From the NCBI GenBank assembly GCA_041651995.1, contig JBAZID010000004.1:124001-188000 (forward strand): a stretch of 64,000 nt of DNA, read 5' to 3'. Positions within the stretch are counted from its first letter, which is position 1. The number at the start of each line of letters is the position of its first letter. Source of the DNA: Sulfuricella sp. GTDB taxonomy: Bacteria > Pseudomonadota > Gammaproteobacteria > Burkholderiales > Sulfuricellaceae. Shown here piece after piece: positions 1-9,358 of this stretch. The notes beneath the pieces were generated by a model. That model saw only the letters and a list, made by a program, of their open reading frames with translations. It searched no databases and had not been told where the DNA came from. A program made the translations under genes and the position numbers.

Positions 1-746
1 ACGGAATTAATACTTCGCACCCCAGAGCGTTCCAGGCGGCGGATCATCCAGTCTGGTGTTGCCGCGGTCAGGTTCACGCCACGCATCACTCTGCCGCAAT
101 AGCGTGGGCAAGCGACAGACTCCAATACTTCAATTTCCAGCTTATCTGCAACAGTAGCCTGAACAGGCGCCATATTCAGCCCCAGTTCGAGTCTGGTTCC
201 GGTCACAGCCGCCACCTCTCGCGCCACTCCAAGCATACCGAGGCAATCACTGCGATTAGGCGTCAGTTTGAGCGTAAACAAATGGTCATCGAGTTCAAGA
301 TAGCTGCGAATGGAAGTGCCCACAGGCGCATCGGCGGGTAACAGCATCAAGCCACTGCTTTCCCCTGCCAAGCCCAGTTCCTTGGCAGAACATAGCATGC
401 CGAAAGATTCCACATTTCTGACCTTGGCCTGTTTGATCGAAATTCCGGGCAGTTCGGCTCCAACCAGAGCACATGGCACGCGTGCGCCTGCATGGACATT
501 AGCCGCGCCACACACGATTTGCAGCGGCGCAGCCGCACCCACATTGACCAGGCATACATTAAGCCGGTCGGCATTGGGGTGCTTCTCCAGAGAAAGGACT
601 TCCGCCACCACGATTTTTTCAAAAGCAGGCGCTACGGGCTCCAGCCCTTCTACTTCAAGACCGGCCATGGTCAAAGCATGGGCCAGTTGATTGCTATCGA
701 GAGCGGGACTAACGTAAGTACGTAACCAGTTTTCCGAGAATTTCAT
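1..746 (-). CDS. pheT: Phenylalanyl-tRNA synthetase beta subunit, partial (N-terminal part)
   Basis: This is the beta chain of the alpha2-beta2 PheRS that charges tRNA-Phe in the cytoplasm. The gene enters from the left edge, so only about the first 248 codons are visible. The ATG at 746-744 gives a start MKFSENWLRTYVSP, the usual PheT N-terminus, followed by the EMAP/OB-fold tRNA-binding domain (visible stretch NADRLNVCLVNVG, then IVCGAANV) and the beginning of the B3/B4 editing region (LTPNRSDCLGMLGVAREVA). It lies 89 bases after pheS on the same strand, the standard pheS-pheT order, so co-transcription is expected. Start and family are clear; the catalytic-like core and C-terminus are outside the window. 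Confidence 0.95.
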   Translation of the reverse strand, partial: MKFSENWLRTYVSPALDSNQLAHALTMAGLEVEGLEPVAPAFEKIVVAEVLSLEKHPNADRLNVCLVNVGAAAPLQIVCGAANVHAGARVPCALVGAELPGISIKQAKVRNVESFGMLCSAKELGLAGESSGLMLLPADAPVGTSIRSYLELDDHLFTLKLTPNRSDCLGMLGVAREVAAVTGTRLELGLNMAPVQATVADKLEIEVLESVACPRYCGRVMRGVNLTAATPDWMIRRLERSGVRSINS

Positions 747-835
747 ATCAATTATTACCACGGAGAACACGGGTCACACTGGGCATTGGAGCAGATGGAG
801 GCTTCCCCTACTCCCTATGCCCCCCCGTGGGTCAA

Positions 836-1819
836 TCAGTTAAATTGCTTAAGGAACTTAAGATCATTTTCAAAAAACAATCTTAAGTCATTGACTCCAT
901 AACGTAACATCGCCAAACGCTCGACGCCCAAACCAAAGGCGAAGCCGATGTATTTTTCGCTGTCGATATTCACGTGCTTCAGAACATTGGGGTGGACCAT
1001 GCCACAACCACCAATCTCAAGCCAGCCACCATTCCAGCTCATATCCATTTCAGCCGAAGGCTCGGTGAACGGAAAGAAGGAAGGGCGAAAACGTACCTGC
1101 AGATCATCGCGTTCGAAAAAACGTTGCAAAAAATCCTGCACAACACCCTTGAGATTGGCGAAGCTGATCTCTTCATCTACCCACAGACCTTCCACCTGAT
1201 GGAACATCGGTGAATGGGTAGCATCGGAATCGACACGGAATACACGTCCCGGCGCGATGATTTTCAGTGGCGGCTGATTAACTTCCATATAGCGCACCTG
1301 CACAGGAGATGTATGGGTACGCAACACGTGCCGGGCATCCACATAAAATGTATCGTGCATTGCACGTGCAGGATGATTTTCCGGAATATTGAGCGCGGTA
1401 AAGTTGTAGAAGTCAGTCTCTATTTCAGGACCTTGAGCGACTTCAAAGCCAATAGAATGAAAAAGGGCCTCAATACGCTCCAGCGTACGCGTCACCGGGT
1501 GCATTCCGCCTCGACCGGCCCCACGTCCAGGCAGGGTTACATCCAGAGATTCCTTGGCCAACTGGGCGTGCAACTGCTGCTCCCGGAGCGCTTCGCGTCG
1601 TGCGGCAAGAGCCTGTTCAAGCTTGTCCTTGACCTCGTTGATGCGTGCGCCCGCAGCCGGGCGCTCATCTGCCGACAACTTTCCCAAACCTTTCAAAAGC
1701 TCTGTCAGGGCGCCATTTTTTCCGATAAAGCGGGATTTTACCTGATCCAGCTCAGCCGGGTTGTCAATGGCTTCAAAAGCCGACAAGCCCTGATTCAGTA
1801 TTTCTTCTAGTTTTTCCAT
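836..1819 (-). CDS. pheS: Phenylalanyl-tRNA synthetase alpha subunit
   Basis: This is the catalytic alpha chain of PheRS (ATP + Phe + tRNA-Phe). From the ATG at 1819 it encodes 327 residues, the same length as the E. coli protein. Visible parts are an N-terminal coiled-coil arm, the class II motif 2 region (FRVDSDATHSPMFHQVEGL) and motif 3 (GFAFGLGVERLAMLRYG) near the C-terminus. The frame stays open upstream to a TTG at 1852, but that codon abuts a terminator hairpin and would add 11 residues without counterpart in the family, so the ATG was chosen. It sits between rplT and pheT in the conserved translation cluster. No Phe-rich leader peptide is present upstream, unlike E. coli pheM. Confidence 0.97.
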   Translation of the reverse strand: MEKLEEILNQGLSAFEAIDNPAELDQVKSRFIGKNGALTELLKGLGKLSADERPAAGARINEVKDKLEQALAARREALREQQLHAQLAKESLDVTLPGRGAGRGGMHPVTRTLERIEALFHSIGFEVAQGPEIETDFYNFTALNIPENHPARAMHDTFYVDARHVLRTHTSPVQVRYMEVNQPPLKIIAPGRVFRVDSDATHSPMFHQVEGLWVDEEISFANLKGVVQDFLQRFFERDDLQVRFRPSFFPFTEPSAEMDMSWNGGWLEIGGCGMVHPNVLKHVNIDSEKYIGFAFGLGVERLAMLRYGVNDLRLFFENDLKFLKQFN

Positions 1820-1854
1820 ATTCGGGTCGTACTGCCTCACCGGGCGGTTCAAAT

Positions 1855-1882
1855 AAAAAAGGAGGCCTGAGCCTCCTTTTTT
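1855..1882 (-). terminator. Intrinsic terminator/attenuator-like hairpin between rplT and pheS
   Basis: A perfect inverted repeat (AAAAAAGGAGGC, 4-base loop, GCCTCCTTTTTT) lies in the 75-base gap after rplT. It has a T-run on both strands. It should end or reduce transcription from infC-rpmI-rplT before pheS, the position where enterobacteria carry the pheST attenuator. No leader peptide coding for Phe codons accompanies it, so simple partial termination is more likely. Confidence 0.75.
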
Positions 1883-1894
1883 AGGTTTTGCTGC

Positions 1895-2254
1895 TTAAGC
1901 GCTGAGGCTGGCTTTGGCTTGTTCGGCAATCCTGGCAAACGCCGGCTTGTCAAACACGGCCAGATCGGCCAGCACTTTGCGGTCCATGTCGATCGCAGCC
2001 TTTTTGAGGCCGTTGATGAATACGCTATAAGTCATGCCCAGTTCGCGAGCTGCCGCGTTGATACGGACAATCCACAGAGCGCGGAACTGACGCTTGCGCT
2101 GACGGCGGTCGCGGTAGGCATATTGACCCGCCTTCATCACCGCTTCTTTAGCGATACGGTAGACGTTCTTGCGGCGGCCGCGGTAACCCTTGGCCATATC
2201 CAGTACTTTTTTGTGACGGGCGCGAGCCGTTACACCACGTTTAACTCTTGACAT
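1895..2254 (-). CDS. rplT: 50S ribosomal protein L20
   Basis: L20 is an early-assembly 23S rRNA-binding protein of the large subunit and in many bacteria represses its own operon. The 119-residue product begins MSRVKRGVTARARHKK and is rich in Arg and Lys throughout, with the family stretch YRDRRQRKRQFRALWIVRIN; length matches the family (about 117-119). It follows rpmI by 12 bases in the order infC-rpmI-rplT, all on the minus strand. A strong terminator lies directly downstream. Identification is secure. Confidence 0.98.
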   Translation of the reverse strand: MSRVKRGVTARARHKKVLDMAKGYRGRRKNVYRIAKEAVMKAGQYAYRDRRQRKRQFRALWIVRINAAARELGMTYSVFINGLKKAAIDMDRKVLADLAVFDKPAFARIAEQAKASLSA

Positions 2255-2266
2255 TTCACGTCCCCC

Positions 2267-2464
2267 TTATGCGTACGGCATCATGGCGCGAACTTGGCGC
2301 ATGTTGCTTTCTGCAACCATGGTCGTGCCGCGCAACTGGCGTTTACGTTTGGTGGTTTTCTTGGTCAGGATATGACGCAAGTGGGAATGGGTGCGCTTGA
2401 CGCCGCCACCACCCAGAGCATTGAAGCGCTTTTTGGCGCCGCTCTTGGTCTTCATCTTAGGCAT
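2267..2464 (-). CDS. rpmI: 50S ribosomal protein L35
   Basis: L35 is a small basic protein of the 50S subunit. The 65-residue product starts MPKMKTKSGAKKRF and carries the family features: Lys/Arg-rich N-terminus, HSHLRHILTKKT and a C-terminal RQLRGTTMV region. It lies between infC and rplT. About 100 bases separate it from infC; that stretch could hold the L20-responsive leader known in other bacteria, but I could not recognise such a structure beyond a small hairpin. Identification is secure. Confidence 0.97.
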   Translation of the reverse strand: MPKMKTKSGAKKRFNALGGGGVKRTHSHLRHILTKKTTKRKRQLRGTTMVAESNMRQVRAMMPYA

Positions 2465-2566
2465 TTACAACTCCTGCTTTTATAACATGGATCTGGGCGT
2501 TCTCCGACGGAGACACTTATTGGCCTGGATACCACTTGTTTTACCCGCTAAGGGGCTTTCTACCAG

Positions 2567-3085
2567 CTACTTTTTCTTCGGTGACAAAACCATCACCATC
2601 TGACGGCCTTCCATCTTGGGAAACTGTTCAACCACACCAAATTCGGCCAGATCTGCTTCGACCCTCTTCAGAAGGCGCATGCCAAGTTCCTGATGGGTAA
2701 TTTCACGCCCACGAAAGCGCAGGGTAATTTTAGTCTTGTCGCCTTCTTCGAGAAAACGAATCAGGTTGCGTAACTTAACCTGATAGTCGCCTTCGTCGGT
2801 TCCCGGACGGAACTTTACTTCCTTGACCTGGATCTGCTTCTGCTTCAGCTTGGCTTCGTGCTGTTTCTTGCTCTCGCTGTATTTGAACTTACCGTAATCC
2901 ATCAGGCGACAGACTGGTGGTTGCGCGGTAGGCGCAATCTCTACCAGATCGATCTCTGCATCTTCTGCCATCTGCATGGCAGTGGACAAACTTACGATAC
3001 CGAGCGGTTCACCTTCAACACCAACCAACCGGACTTCCTGAGCGGTGATTTCACCGTTGATCCGGCTTTCTTTTCCCTGAGCGAT
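2567..3085 (-). CDS. infC: Translation initiation factor IF-3, probable AUC start
   Basis: IF-3 binds the 30S subunit, blocks premature 50S joining and discriminates against non-standard start codons. The N-domain (SRINGEITAQEVRL) and C-domain (RFRGREITHQELGMRLL) are visible. There is no ATG, GTG or TTG at the conserved N-terminus. Instead an ATC at 3085-3083, with GGAG eight bases upstream, begins IAQGKESRINGEI, matching the usual MAQ...RINGEI start. This gives 172 residues. The next usable start (TTG at 3028) would cut off the conserved beginning. A rare start codon fits the known autocontrol of infC, where IF-3 rejects its own AUU/AUC start. It lies between thrS and rpmI, the standard order. 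Confidence 0.95.
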   Translation of the reverse strand: MAQGKESRINGEITAQEVRLVGVEGEPLGIVSLSTAMQMAEDAEIDLVEIAPTAQPPVCRLMDYGKFKYSESKKQHEAKLKQKQIQVKEVKFRPGTDEGDYQVKLRNLIRFLEEGDKTKITLRFRGREITHQELGMRLLKRVEADLAEFGVVEQFPKMEGRQMVMVLSPKKK

Positions 3086-3111
3086 AGCTAAATCTCCAAA
3101 TCAATTAAAAA

Positions 3112-5028
3112 CTAAGCCGCGCTTCCCTTTTCGGCCAGATCCTTGGATAACCGCGCCAGCAACGCTTCCAGCGGCATCTGGCCAAGGTCTTCGCCCGTAC
3201 GGGTCCGCACGGCAACTAGATTAGAGGCAACCTCCTTATCCCCTACAATCAGAAGATATGGCAGCCTCTGCATGCTATGTTCGCGGATTTTATAGGTAAT
3301 CTTCTCATTTCTCAAGTCCAGATGGACGCGGAAACCATTTTGTTTCAAGCGTTCCGCCACTTGGTGCGCATATTCCGCCTGGGATTCCGAGATATTCAGT
3401 ATCGCCATCTGAACTGGAGCCAGCCAAACCGGCAATGCTCCGGCATGGTTTTCAACCAGAATGCCGATAAAACGCTCCAGTGAGCCCAGTATCGCCCGGT
3501 GCAACATCACCGGAACCTTGCGTACATTATCCTCATCGACGAATTCAGCACCAAGGCGGCCCGGCATGGAGAAATCCACTTGTATCGTACCGCACTGCCA
3601 GGAACGGCCAATAGCATCCTTGATATGAAATTCGATTTTCGGGCCATAAAAAGCCCCTTCACCCGGCAACTCGTCCCACGTCATGCCCGAAGCGCGCAAG
3701 GCGGCGCGCAAGGCATTTTCAGACTTGTCCCATATTTCATCAGAGCCCACCCTGCTTTCCGGTCGCAGCGCCAACTTCACCGCCACATTGTTAAAGCCAA
3801 AATCCTTATAGACCTTCAACACCTGCGAATTAAAAGCCGTCACCTCAGATTCGATCTGCGCTTCAGTACAAAAAATATGGCCGTCGTCTTGCACGAAACC
3901 GCGCACCCGCATCAGACCATGCAGGCCTCCGGATGGCTCGTTGCGATGACATGAGCCAAACTCACCATAGCGCAGTGGCAATTCACGATAAGAACGCAGA
4001 TCGGAATTGAACACCTGGACGTGGCCTGGGCAGTTCATCGGCTTGATCGCATATTCGTGTTTTTCTGACTCTGTGGTGAACATGCCGGCCTTGAAATGTT
4101 CCCAGTGTCCGGATTTCTCCCAAAGCGCACGATCTATGATTTGAGGGCAGCGAATTTCCTTGTAACCGTTATCCAGGTACGCACGCCGCATGTATTGCTC
4201 AATCACCTGCCACATCGCCCAACCCTTGGGGTGCCAGAACACCATGCCCGGCGCCTCATCCTGCATGTGGAACAGATCCTGCGCCTTGCCAATCTTGCGG
4301 TGGTCGCGCTTTTCTGCCTCCTCAAGTCGATGCAGATAAGCTTCCTGATCTTCCTTTTTTGCCCATGCTGTGCCGTATATGCGCTGCAGCATTTCATTTT
4401 TAGAGTCGCCGCGCCAATAGGCACCGGCCACCTTCATCAGTTTGAACACCTTGAGCTTGCCGGTCGAAGGCACATGTGGGCCGCGACACAAGTCGGTGAA
4501 ATCACCCTGCGTATACATCGACAAGTCTTCTTCGCTGGGGATGGACTCGATAATCTGGGCTTTATAATGCTCGCCCAAATTCTTGAAAAAATGGATTGCA
4601 TCCGAACGCGATACCACCTTGCGCTCGATTTTCAGATCAGCCTTGACGATTTCCGCCATCTTTTTCTCGATGGCCTGCAAATCTTCCGGAGTAAAAGGCC
4701 GTTTATAGGAAAAATCGTAGAAAAAACCATCCTCGATCACCGGCCCGATCGTGACCTGCGCTTCAGGAAATAGTGATTTGACCGCCTGGGCCAGCAAGTG
4801 TGCTGCGGAATGACGGATCACATCCTGTCCTTCCGCATCCTTGTCGGTCACGATAGCCAGTTCAGCATCGCCCTCAATCGAAAATGATGTATCAACCAGC
4901 TTGCCATCGACTTTGCCGGCCAGCGCTACCCGAGCCAGGCCGGCACCGATATTGGCGGCCACCTCGGCTACAGTCACTGCTTGTTCAAACTTGCGCTCGG
5001 AACCATCAGGTAAACGAATTACAGGCAT
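3112..5028 (-). CDS. thrS: Threonyl-tRNA synthetase
   Basis: ThrRS charges tRNA-Thr and edits mischarged Ser. From the ATG at 5028 the product has 638 residues, usual for the family. Domains in order are TGS (MPVIRLPDGSERKFEQ...), the editing domain with HSAAHLLAQAV and the later THR-SAD region (GDFTDLCRGPHVPSTG), the class II core (FKAGMFTTE..., GFVQDDGHIFC, MLHRAILGSLERF) and the C-terminal anticodon-binding domain. The frame extends 33 bases upstream to 5061, but that runs into the terminator of tRNA-Val, so the ATG in front of the TGS domain is preferred. It heads thrS-infC-rpmI-rplT on the minus strand. Confidence 0.98.
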   Translation of the reverse strand: MPVIRLPDGSERKFEQAVTVAEVAANIGAGLARVALAGKVDGKLVDTSFSIEGDAELAIVTDKDAEGQDVIRHSAAHLLAQAVKSLFPEAQVTIGPVIEDGFFYDFSYKRPFTPEDLQAIEKKMAEIVKADLKIERKVVSRSDAIHFFKNLGEHYKAQIIESIPSEEDLSMYTQGDFTDLCRGPHVPSTGKLKVFKLMKVAGAYWRGDSKNEMLQRIYGTAWAKKEDQEAYLHRLEEAEKRDHRKIGKAQDLFHMQDEAPGMVFWHPKGWAMWQVIEQYMRRAYLDNGYKEIRCPQIIDRALWEKSGHWEHFKAGMFTTESEKHEYAIKPMNCPGHVQVFNSDLRSYRELPLRYGEFGSCHRNEPSGGLHGLMRVRGFVQDDGHIFCTEAQIESEVTAFNSQVLKVYKDFGFNNVAVKLALRPESRVGSDEIWDKSENALRAALRASGMTWDELPGEGAFYGPKIEFHIKDAIGRSWQCGTIQVDFSMPGRLGAEFVDEDNVRKVPVMLHRAILGSLERFIGILVENHAGALPVWLAPVQMAILNISESQAEYAHQVAERLKQNGFRVHLDLRNEKITYKIREHSMQRLPYLLIVGDKEVASNLVAVRTRTGEDLGQMPLEALLARLSKDLAEKGSAA

Positions 5029-5049
5029 AGAAATTAAGTCCGGAAACAA

Positions 5050-5072
5050 AAAATGCGGCAAGGCCGCATTTT
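5050..5072 (-). terminator. Terminator downstream of tRNA-Val
   Basis: A 10-bp perfect stem (AAAATGCGGC and GCCGCATTTT around a 3-base loop) lies between the tRNA-Val gene and thrS. On the minus strand the stem ends in a T-run, as expected for a Rho-independent terminator of the tRNA transcript. Confidence 0.7.
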
Positions 5073-5081
5073 AGGAAAAGC

Positions 5082-5158
5082 TGGTAGGCGCGATTGGACT
5101 CGAACCAACGACCCCCACCATGTCAAGGTGATGCTCTAACCAGCTGAGCTACGCGCCT
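5082..5158 (-). tRNA. tRNA-Val (anticodon GAC)
   Basis: Read on the minus strand, a 77-base cloverleaf is present with acceptor stem AGGCGCG/CGCGCCT, D-arm AGCTCAGCTGGTTAGAGC, anticodon loop TTGACAT (GAC, valine GUC/GUU codons), TpsiC arm GGTTCGAGTCC and an encoded 3' CCA. It stands alone between purL and thrS and has its own terminator. Confidence 0.95.
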
Positions 5159-5233
5159 AAGGGTGGCCGAATTATACGGAGAAGTTGGCGACAATACAAC
5201 GAAAACCTTTTCACTTGAGGATAGGTATCGTTT

Positions 5234-8200
5234 TTAACCCACCCACTTTCGTGCATTGCGGAACATGCGCAACCATGGGCCATCTTCGCCCCAGCCATCG
5301 GGCTGCCAGGAATGTTGCACGGCACGGAACACCCGCTCAGGATGCGGCATCATGATGGTGAAGCGGCCATCCTTGGTGGTCAGGCCGGTGACACCTTGCG
5401 GCGAGCCGTTCGGGTTGGCCGGGTAACCTTGCGCGGGCTGGCCGCGATGATCGACGTAGCGCAACGCTACTTGTGCATTCTGCATGGCAGAGGCCGAAGC
5501 GAATTCGGCATAACCTTCTCCATGCGCAACCACGATAGGCATACGGCTGCCGGCCATGCCATCCAGGAATAGTGAAGGGTTCTTCGGCACTTCAACCATA
5601 ACAAAGCGCGCCTCAAACTGCTCCGACTTGTTGCGCACGAAATGGGGCCAGTTTTCCGCGCCAGGTATGATGGAGTGGAGATTGCTCATCATCTGGCAGC
5701 CGTTGCACACTCCGAGGGCGAAGGAATCGCCACGCTGAAAAAAGGCCTCAAATTCACCACGTGCACGCGCATTGAACAGTATTGATTTGGCCCAGCCCTC
5801 CCCTGCACCCAGCACGTCGCCGTAGGAGAACCCCCCGCACGCCACCAGCCCTTTGAAATCCCGGAGCGACACTCGTCCGGCGATAATGTCGCTCATGTGC
5901 ACGTCCACAGCAGTGAAGCCGGCACGATCGAAAGCCGCTGCCATTTCGACCTGACCGTTAACGCCTTGCTCGCGCAAAATCGCCATGGCTGGGCGAACGC
6001 CGCTATTGATGAAGGGCGCAGCGATATTCTCGTTGACGTCAAAAGTAAGAGCGGCCTGCAGTCCGGTATCGGTCTGGTCGAGAATACGGTCGAACTCCTG
6101 CTGCGCACATTCCGGATTGTCGCGCAACTTTTGCATCTGACTGGTGGTTTCCGACCAGGCGCGCTGCAAATCCACGCGACTTTCGCTGAACACTTCCACA
6201 TCACCGCGCAGGATGCGCAGACGGTCAACTTGATTGAGCGTACCGATAACGTGGAATTCACTGCGCATCCCGGCATCAAAGAAAGTCTGCATCACCACTG
6301 GCGTGTCTGAACGGCGTACCTGCAAAACCGCACCCAGTTCCTCGTTGAACAATACGCTGAAAATTCGGCTCGAATAACTACCGGCGGGAATTTCAGGTTC
6401 GGACTTGCCATTTTCCTCCACATCGCTGCGAATCTGCTCGTAGCACAACTCGTCCAAATCGAGGGTGACACCGACATGGCCGGCAAACATCATTTCGCAC
6501 AGGGAGGTAAACAGGCCACCGTCGGAGCGGTCGTGATAAGCCACAATTTTTTCGTCGCGATTGAGTTTCTGCACGGTCTCGAAAAACGCCTTGAGATGCC
6601 CGGCAACCAGCACGTCTGGCGCTTCATTGCCCACCTCCCCATAGACCTGGGCTAGAGCGGAACCGCCGAGGCGGGCGCGGCCACGGCCAAGATCGATCAA
6701 AATCAGATCGGTGTCACCCAGATCAGTGCGCAACAAGGGTGTCAGCGTACAACGCGCATCCGGAGTGGGTGCGAAGGCAGTAATGATCAGCGATAGCGGC
6801 GAAGTCACCGATTTCTTGACGCCATCTTCTTCCCACACGGATTTCATCGACATCGAATCCTTGCCCACCGGAATGCTCACGCCCAGTTCCGGGCAGAACT
6901 CCATGCCAATCGCGCGCACCGTGTCATACAGGGCAGCATCTTCGCCAGGGTGGCCGGCAGCAACCATCCAGTTGGCGGAAAGCTTGATGTCACCGATGTT
7001 GTCGATCAGGGCAGCGGCGATGTTGGTCACTGCCTCGCCGATCGCCATGCGCCCGGATGCGGGGGCATCCAGCAAGGCCAGGGGAGTGCGCTCACCCATG
7101 GCAAAGGCTTCTCCGATATAGGTGTCATAACCCATGGTAGTCACGGCCACGTCTGCAACAGGAACCTGCCACGGCCCGACAAACTGGTCGCGCGCGGTAA
7201 AGCCGCCCACGGTGCGGTCACCAATACTGATGAGGAAAGTTTTATCCCCGACGGCGGGCAGGTGCAACACGCGGTAAGCTGCGTCCTTCAATTCCAGTTT
7301 TTCAACATCAAACGCAGCAAGAGCACGCTGCGCATGAGCCACGGTACGGGTCATGCGCGGCGGTTTACCGAGCAGAACGTTCATGTCCATATCCACCGGC
7401 TTATTGCCAAAATGACTGTCATCCACCACCAGCTGCTGTTCGGCCGTAGCCTCACCAAGCACCGCATAGGGACAGCGCTCTCGATCACACATATCCGCAA
7501 AAAGTTTCAGGCTGCCTGGCTCAATAGCCAGAACATAACGCTCCTGCGATTCGTTGGACCATATCTGCATTGGCGACATGCCCGGCTCCTCCGAGGGCAC
7601 ATCACGCAAACGGAAATGACCGCCTCGACCCGAGCCATGTACCAGTTCCGGTAGTGCATTGGAAATACCACCCGCGCCGACGTCATGGATGGAAAGAATC
7701 GGGTTGGCCTCACCCATCTGCCAGCAACGGTCGATCACCTCCTGGGCACGATGCTGCATTTCCGGGTTACCGCGCTGCACCGAATCGAAATCCAGATTCT
7801 CGGCATTGGCGCCGGTGTCCATACTGGAGGCCGCGCCCCCGCCCAGGCCGATCAGCATGCCGGGACCACCTAGCTGGATCAGTAGTGCACCAGGCGTGAC
7901 CTCGCCCTTAAATGAATGCCGGTCGGAAATATTTCCCATCCCCCCGGCGAGCATGATGGGCTTGTGGTAGCCGCGCATCTCCCCGGCAACTTCTTCCTCA
8001 AAAGTGCGGAAATAACCGGCCAGATTGGGGCGGCCAAATTCGTTGTTGAAAGCAGCCGCGCCGATCGGACCTTCGAGCATGATTTGCAGGGCCGAAACGA
8101 TGCGCCCTGGCTTGCCATATGAGTGAGGAGTGGAGCGGTCGCCATAGATTTCCCAGGGCTGGACAAAGCCGGGGATATTGAGATTGGACACCGAAAATCC

Positions 8201-9214
8201 GCACAGGCCCGCCTTGGGCTTGGAACCGGTGCCGGTCGCGCCTTCGTCGCGTATTTCGCCACCCGAACCCGTAGCTGCGCCGGGAAAAGGTGAAATCGCG
8301 GTGGGATGATTGTGGGTTTCCACTTTCATCAGGATATGCGTTTTTTCGCTGACGTAACGGTAACGCTTGCCATCGGCATCAGGGTAGAAGCGTGCAATTT
8401 CGGCGCCTTCGATCACCGAGGAATTGTCCGAATAGGCAACCACCGTACCGCGCGGCGCCTTGGCATGAGTGTTGCGGATCATGCCAAACAGCGAGTAGGA
8501 TTGCGGCTTGCCGTCAATTACCCAATCGGCATTAAATATTTTGTGGCGGCAATGTTCTGAATTGGCCTGTGCGAACATCATTAACTCCACGTCAGTGGGG
8601 TTGCGCCCAATGCGGGTGAAATTCTCCACCAGATAATCGATTTCGTCTCCCGACAGCGCCAGTCCCCATTCCCTGTTTGCCCGTTCCAGCGCAACTGCGC
8701 CGCCCACCAGGATGTCCACCGTCCGCAATGGCTGCGGCTCCACATGATGGAACAGCTTTTCCACCTGAGCAAAATCCGTCAGAACCATATCGGTCATGCG
8801 ATCATGGATCAGCGGCAAGAGCACAGACTTTTCCTCCACCGTCAAAGTCGATCCATCACTTTTATGCACATAAAAAGCGATGCCGCGTTCGATTCGTTCG
8901 ACCATTTCCAGTCCGCAATGCCGCGCGATATCCGTAGCCTTGGATGACCATGGCGAAATGGTACCCAAGCGTGGCGTCACCAGCAGCAATTCACCTGCAG
9001 GCAGCTCTTCCTTCGCAGCCGGACCATAACTCAGAATCTGCTCAAGTCGTTCCTGCTCGGAGGTATCCAGTGCGCGCTCGACCGTAACAAAATGCCAGTA
9101 TTCGGCGTAAATATGGGAGATGAAAGGAGCGTTTGCGGCGATTGGACGCATCAGCTTGTCGTAGCGAAACGGGGAAAGTGCGTTGCGACCGCGTAGTGAA
9201 ATGGCTTGAGACAT
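5234..9214 (-). CDS. purL: Phosphoribosylformylglycinamidine synthase (single-chain, large form)
   Basis: PurL converts FGAR + Gln + ATP to FGAM in purine synthesis. The 1326-residue chain is the large single-polypeptide form of proteobacteria. Order: N-terminal PurS-like part, linker (NREWGLALSGDEIDYL), FGAMS core with FAQANSEHCRHKIFNADW and VETHNHPTAISPFPGAATGSGG, a second AIRS-like half (GVSIPVGKDSMSMKS, YHDRSDGGLF), and a C-terminal class I glutaminase with the Cys nucleophile in LGVCNGCQMM and the HPERVFR His. The ATG at 9214 is chosen over an in-frame TTG at 9220. It is monocistronic, flanked by tRNA-Val and a cytochrome gene. Confidence 0.98.
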   Translation of the reverse strand: MSQAISLRGRNALSPFRYDKLMRPIAANAPFISHIYAEYWHFVTVERALDTSEQERLEQILSYGPAAKEELPAGELLLVTPRLGTISPWSSKATDIARHCGLEMVERIERGIAFYVHKSDGSTLTVEEKSVLLPLIHDRMTDMVLTDFAQVEKLFHHVEPQPLRTVDILVGGAVALERANREWGLALSGDEIDYLVENFTRIGRNPTDVELMMFAQANSEHCRHKIFNADWVIDGKPQSYSLFGMIRNTHAKAPRGTVVAYSDNSSVIEGAEIARFYPDADGKRYRYVSEKTHILMKVETHNHPTAISPFPGAATGSGGEIRDEGATGTGSKPKAGLCGFSVSNLNIPGFVQPWEIYGDRSTPHSYGKPGRIVSALQIMLEGPIGAAAFNNEFGRPNLAGYFRTFEEEVAGEMRGYHKPIMLAGGMGNISDRHSFKGEVTPGALLIQLGGPGMLIGLGGGAASSMDTGANAENLDFDSVQRGNPEMQHRAQEVIDRCWQMGEANPILSIHDVGAGGISNALPELVHGSGRGGHFRLRDVPSEEPGMSPMQIWSNESQERYVLAIEPGSLKLFADMCDRERCPYAVLGEATAEQQLVVDDSHFGNKPVDMDMNVLLGKPPRMTRTVAHAQRALAAFDVEKLELKDAAYRVLHLPAVGDKTFLISIGDRTVGGFTARDQFVGPWQVPVADVAVTTMGYDTYIGEAFAMGERTPLALLDAPASGRMAIGEAVTNIAAALIDNIGDIKLSANWMVAAGHPGEDAALYDTVRAIGMEFCPELGVSIPVGKDSMSMKSVWEEDGVKKSVTSPLSLIITAFAPTPDARCTLTPLLRTDLGDTDLILIDLGRGRARLGGSALAQVYGEVGNEAPDVLVAGHLKAFFETVQKLNRDEKIVAYHDRSDGGLFTSLCEMMFAGHVGVTLDLDELCYEQIRSDVEENGKSEPEIPAGSYSSRIFSVLFNEELGAVLQVRRSDTPVVMQTFFDAGMRSEFHVIGTLNQVDRLRILRGDVEVFSESRVDLQRAWSETTSQMQKLRDNPECAQQEFDRILDQTDTGLQAALTFDVNENIAAPFINSGVRPAMAILREQGVNGQVEMAAAFDRAGFTAVDVHMSDIIAGRVSLRDFKGLVACGGFSYGDVLGAGEGWAKSILFNARARGEFEAFFQRGDSFALGVCNGCQMMSNLHSIIPGAENWPHFVRNKSEQFEARFVMVEVPKNPSLFLDGMAGSRMPIVVAHGEGYAEFASASAMQNAQVALRYVDHRGQPAQGYPANPNGSPQGVTGLTTKDGRFTIMMPHPERVFRAVQHSWQPDGWGEDGPWLRMFRNARKWVG

Positions 9215-9305
9215 GGGCAATCCGGGCAGATACGGGAAAGTTGGATTTTAACTCAAAACCACCCTTGATTAGGAGTCTGCCTGTGAGTTATTGCCATGCC
9301 AATTA

Positions 9306-9335
9306 TTAGCCCTGCCGACTGGGCGGCAGGGCTAA
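9306..9335 (-). terminator. Hairpin after the multihaem cytochrome gene
   Basis: An 11-bp perfect stem (TTAGCCCTGCC and GGCAGGGCTAA, 8-base loop) lies about 25 bases downstream of the cytochrome gene on the minus strand. The following T-run is poor on the minus strand, and is better (TTTCTTTT) on the plus strand, so it may act only partly as an intrinsic terminator. Confidence 0.5.
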
Positions 9336-9358
9336 TTTCTTTTGGATATTTTTAGTTG

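Noticed and set aside
1820..1852. Longer pheS start at TTG 1852
   Set aside because: It abuts the terminator stem and adds residues not seen in the family.
1820..1894. Phe-rich leader peptide (pheM-type attenuation) before pheS
   Set aside because: No short ORF with Phe codons exists in the gap; only the hairpin is present.
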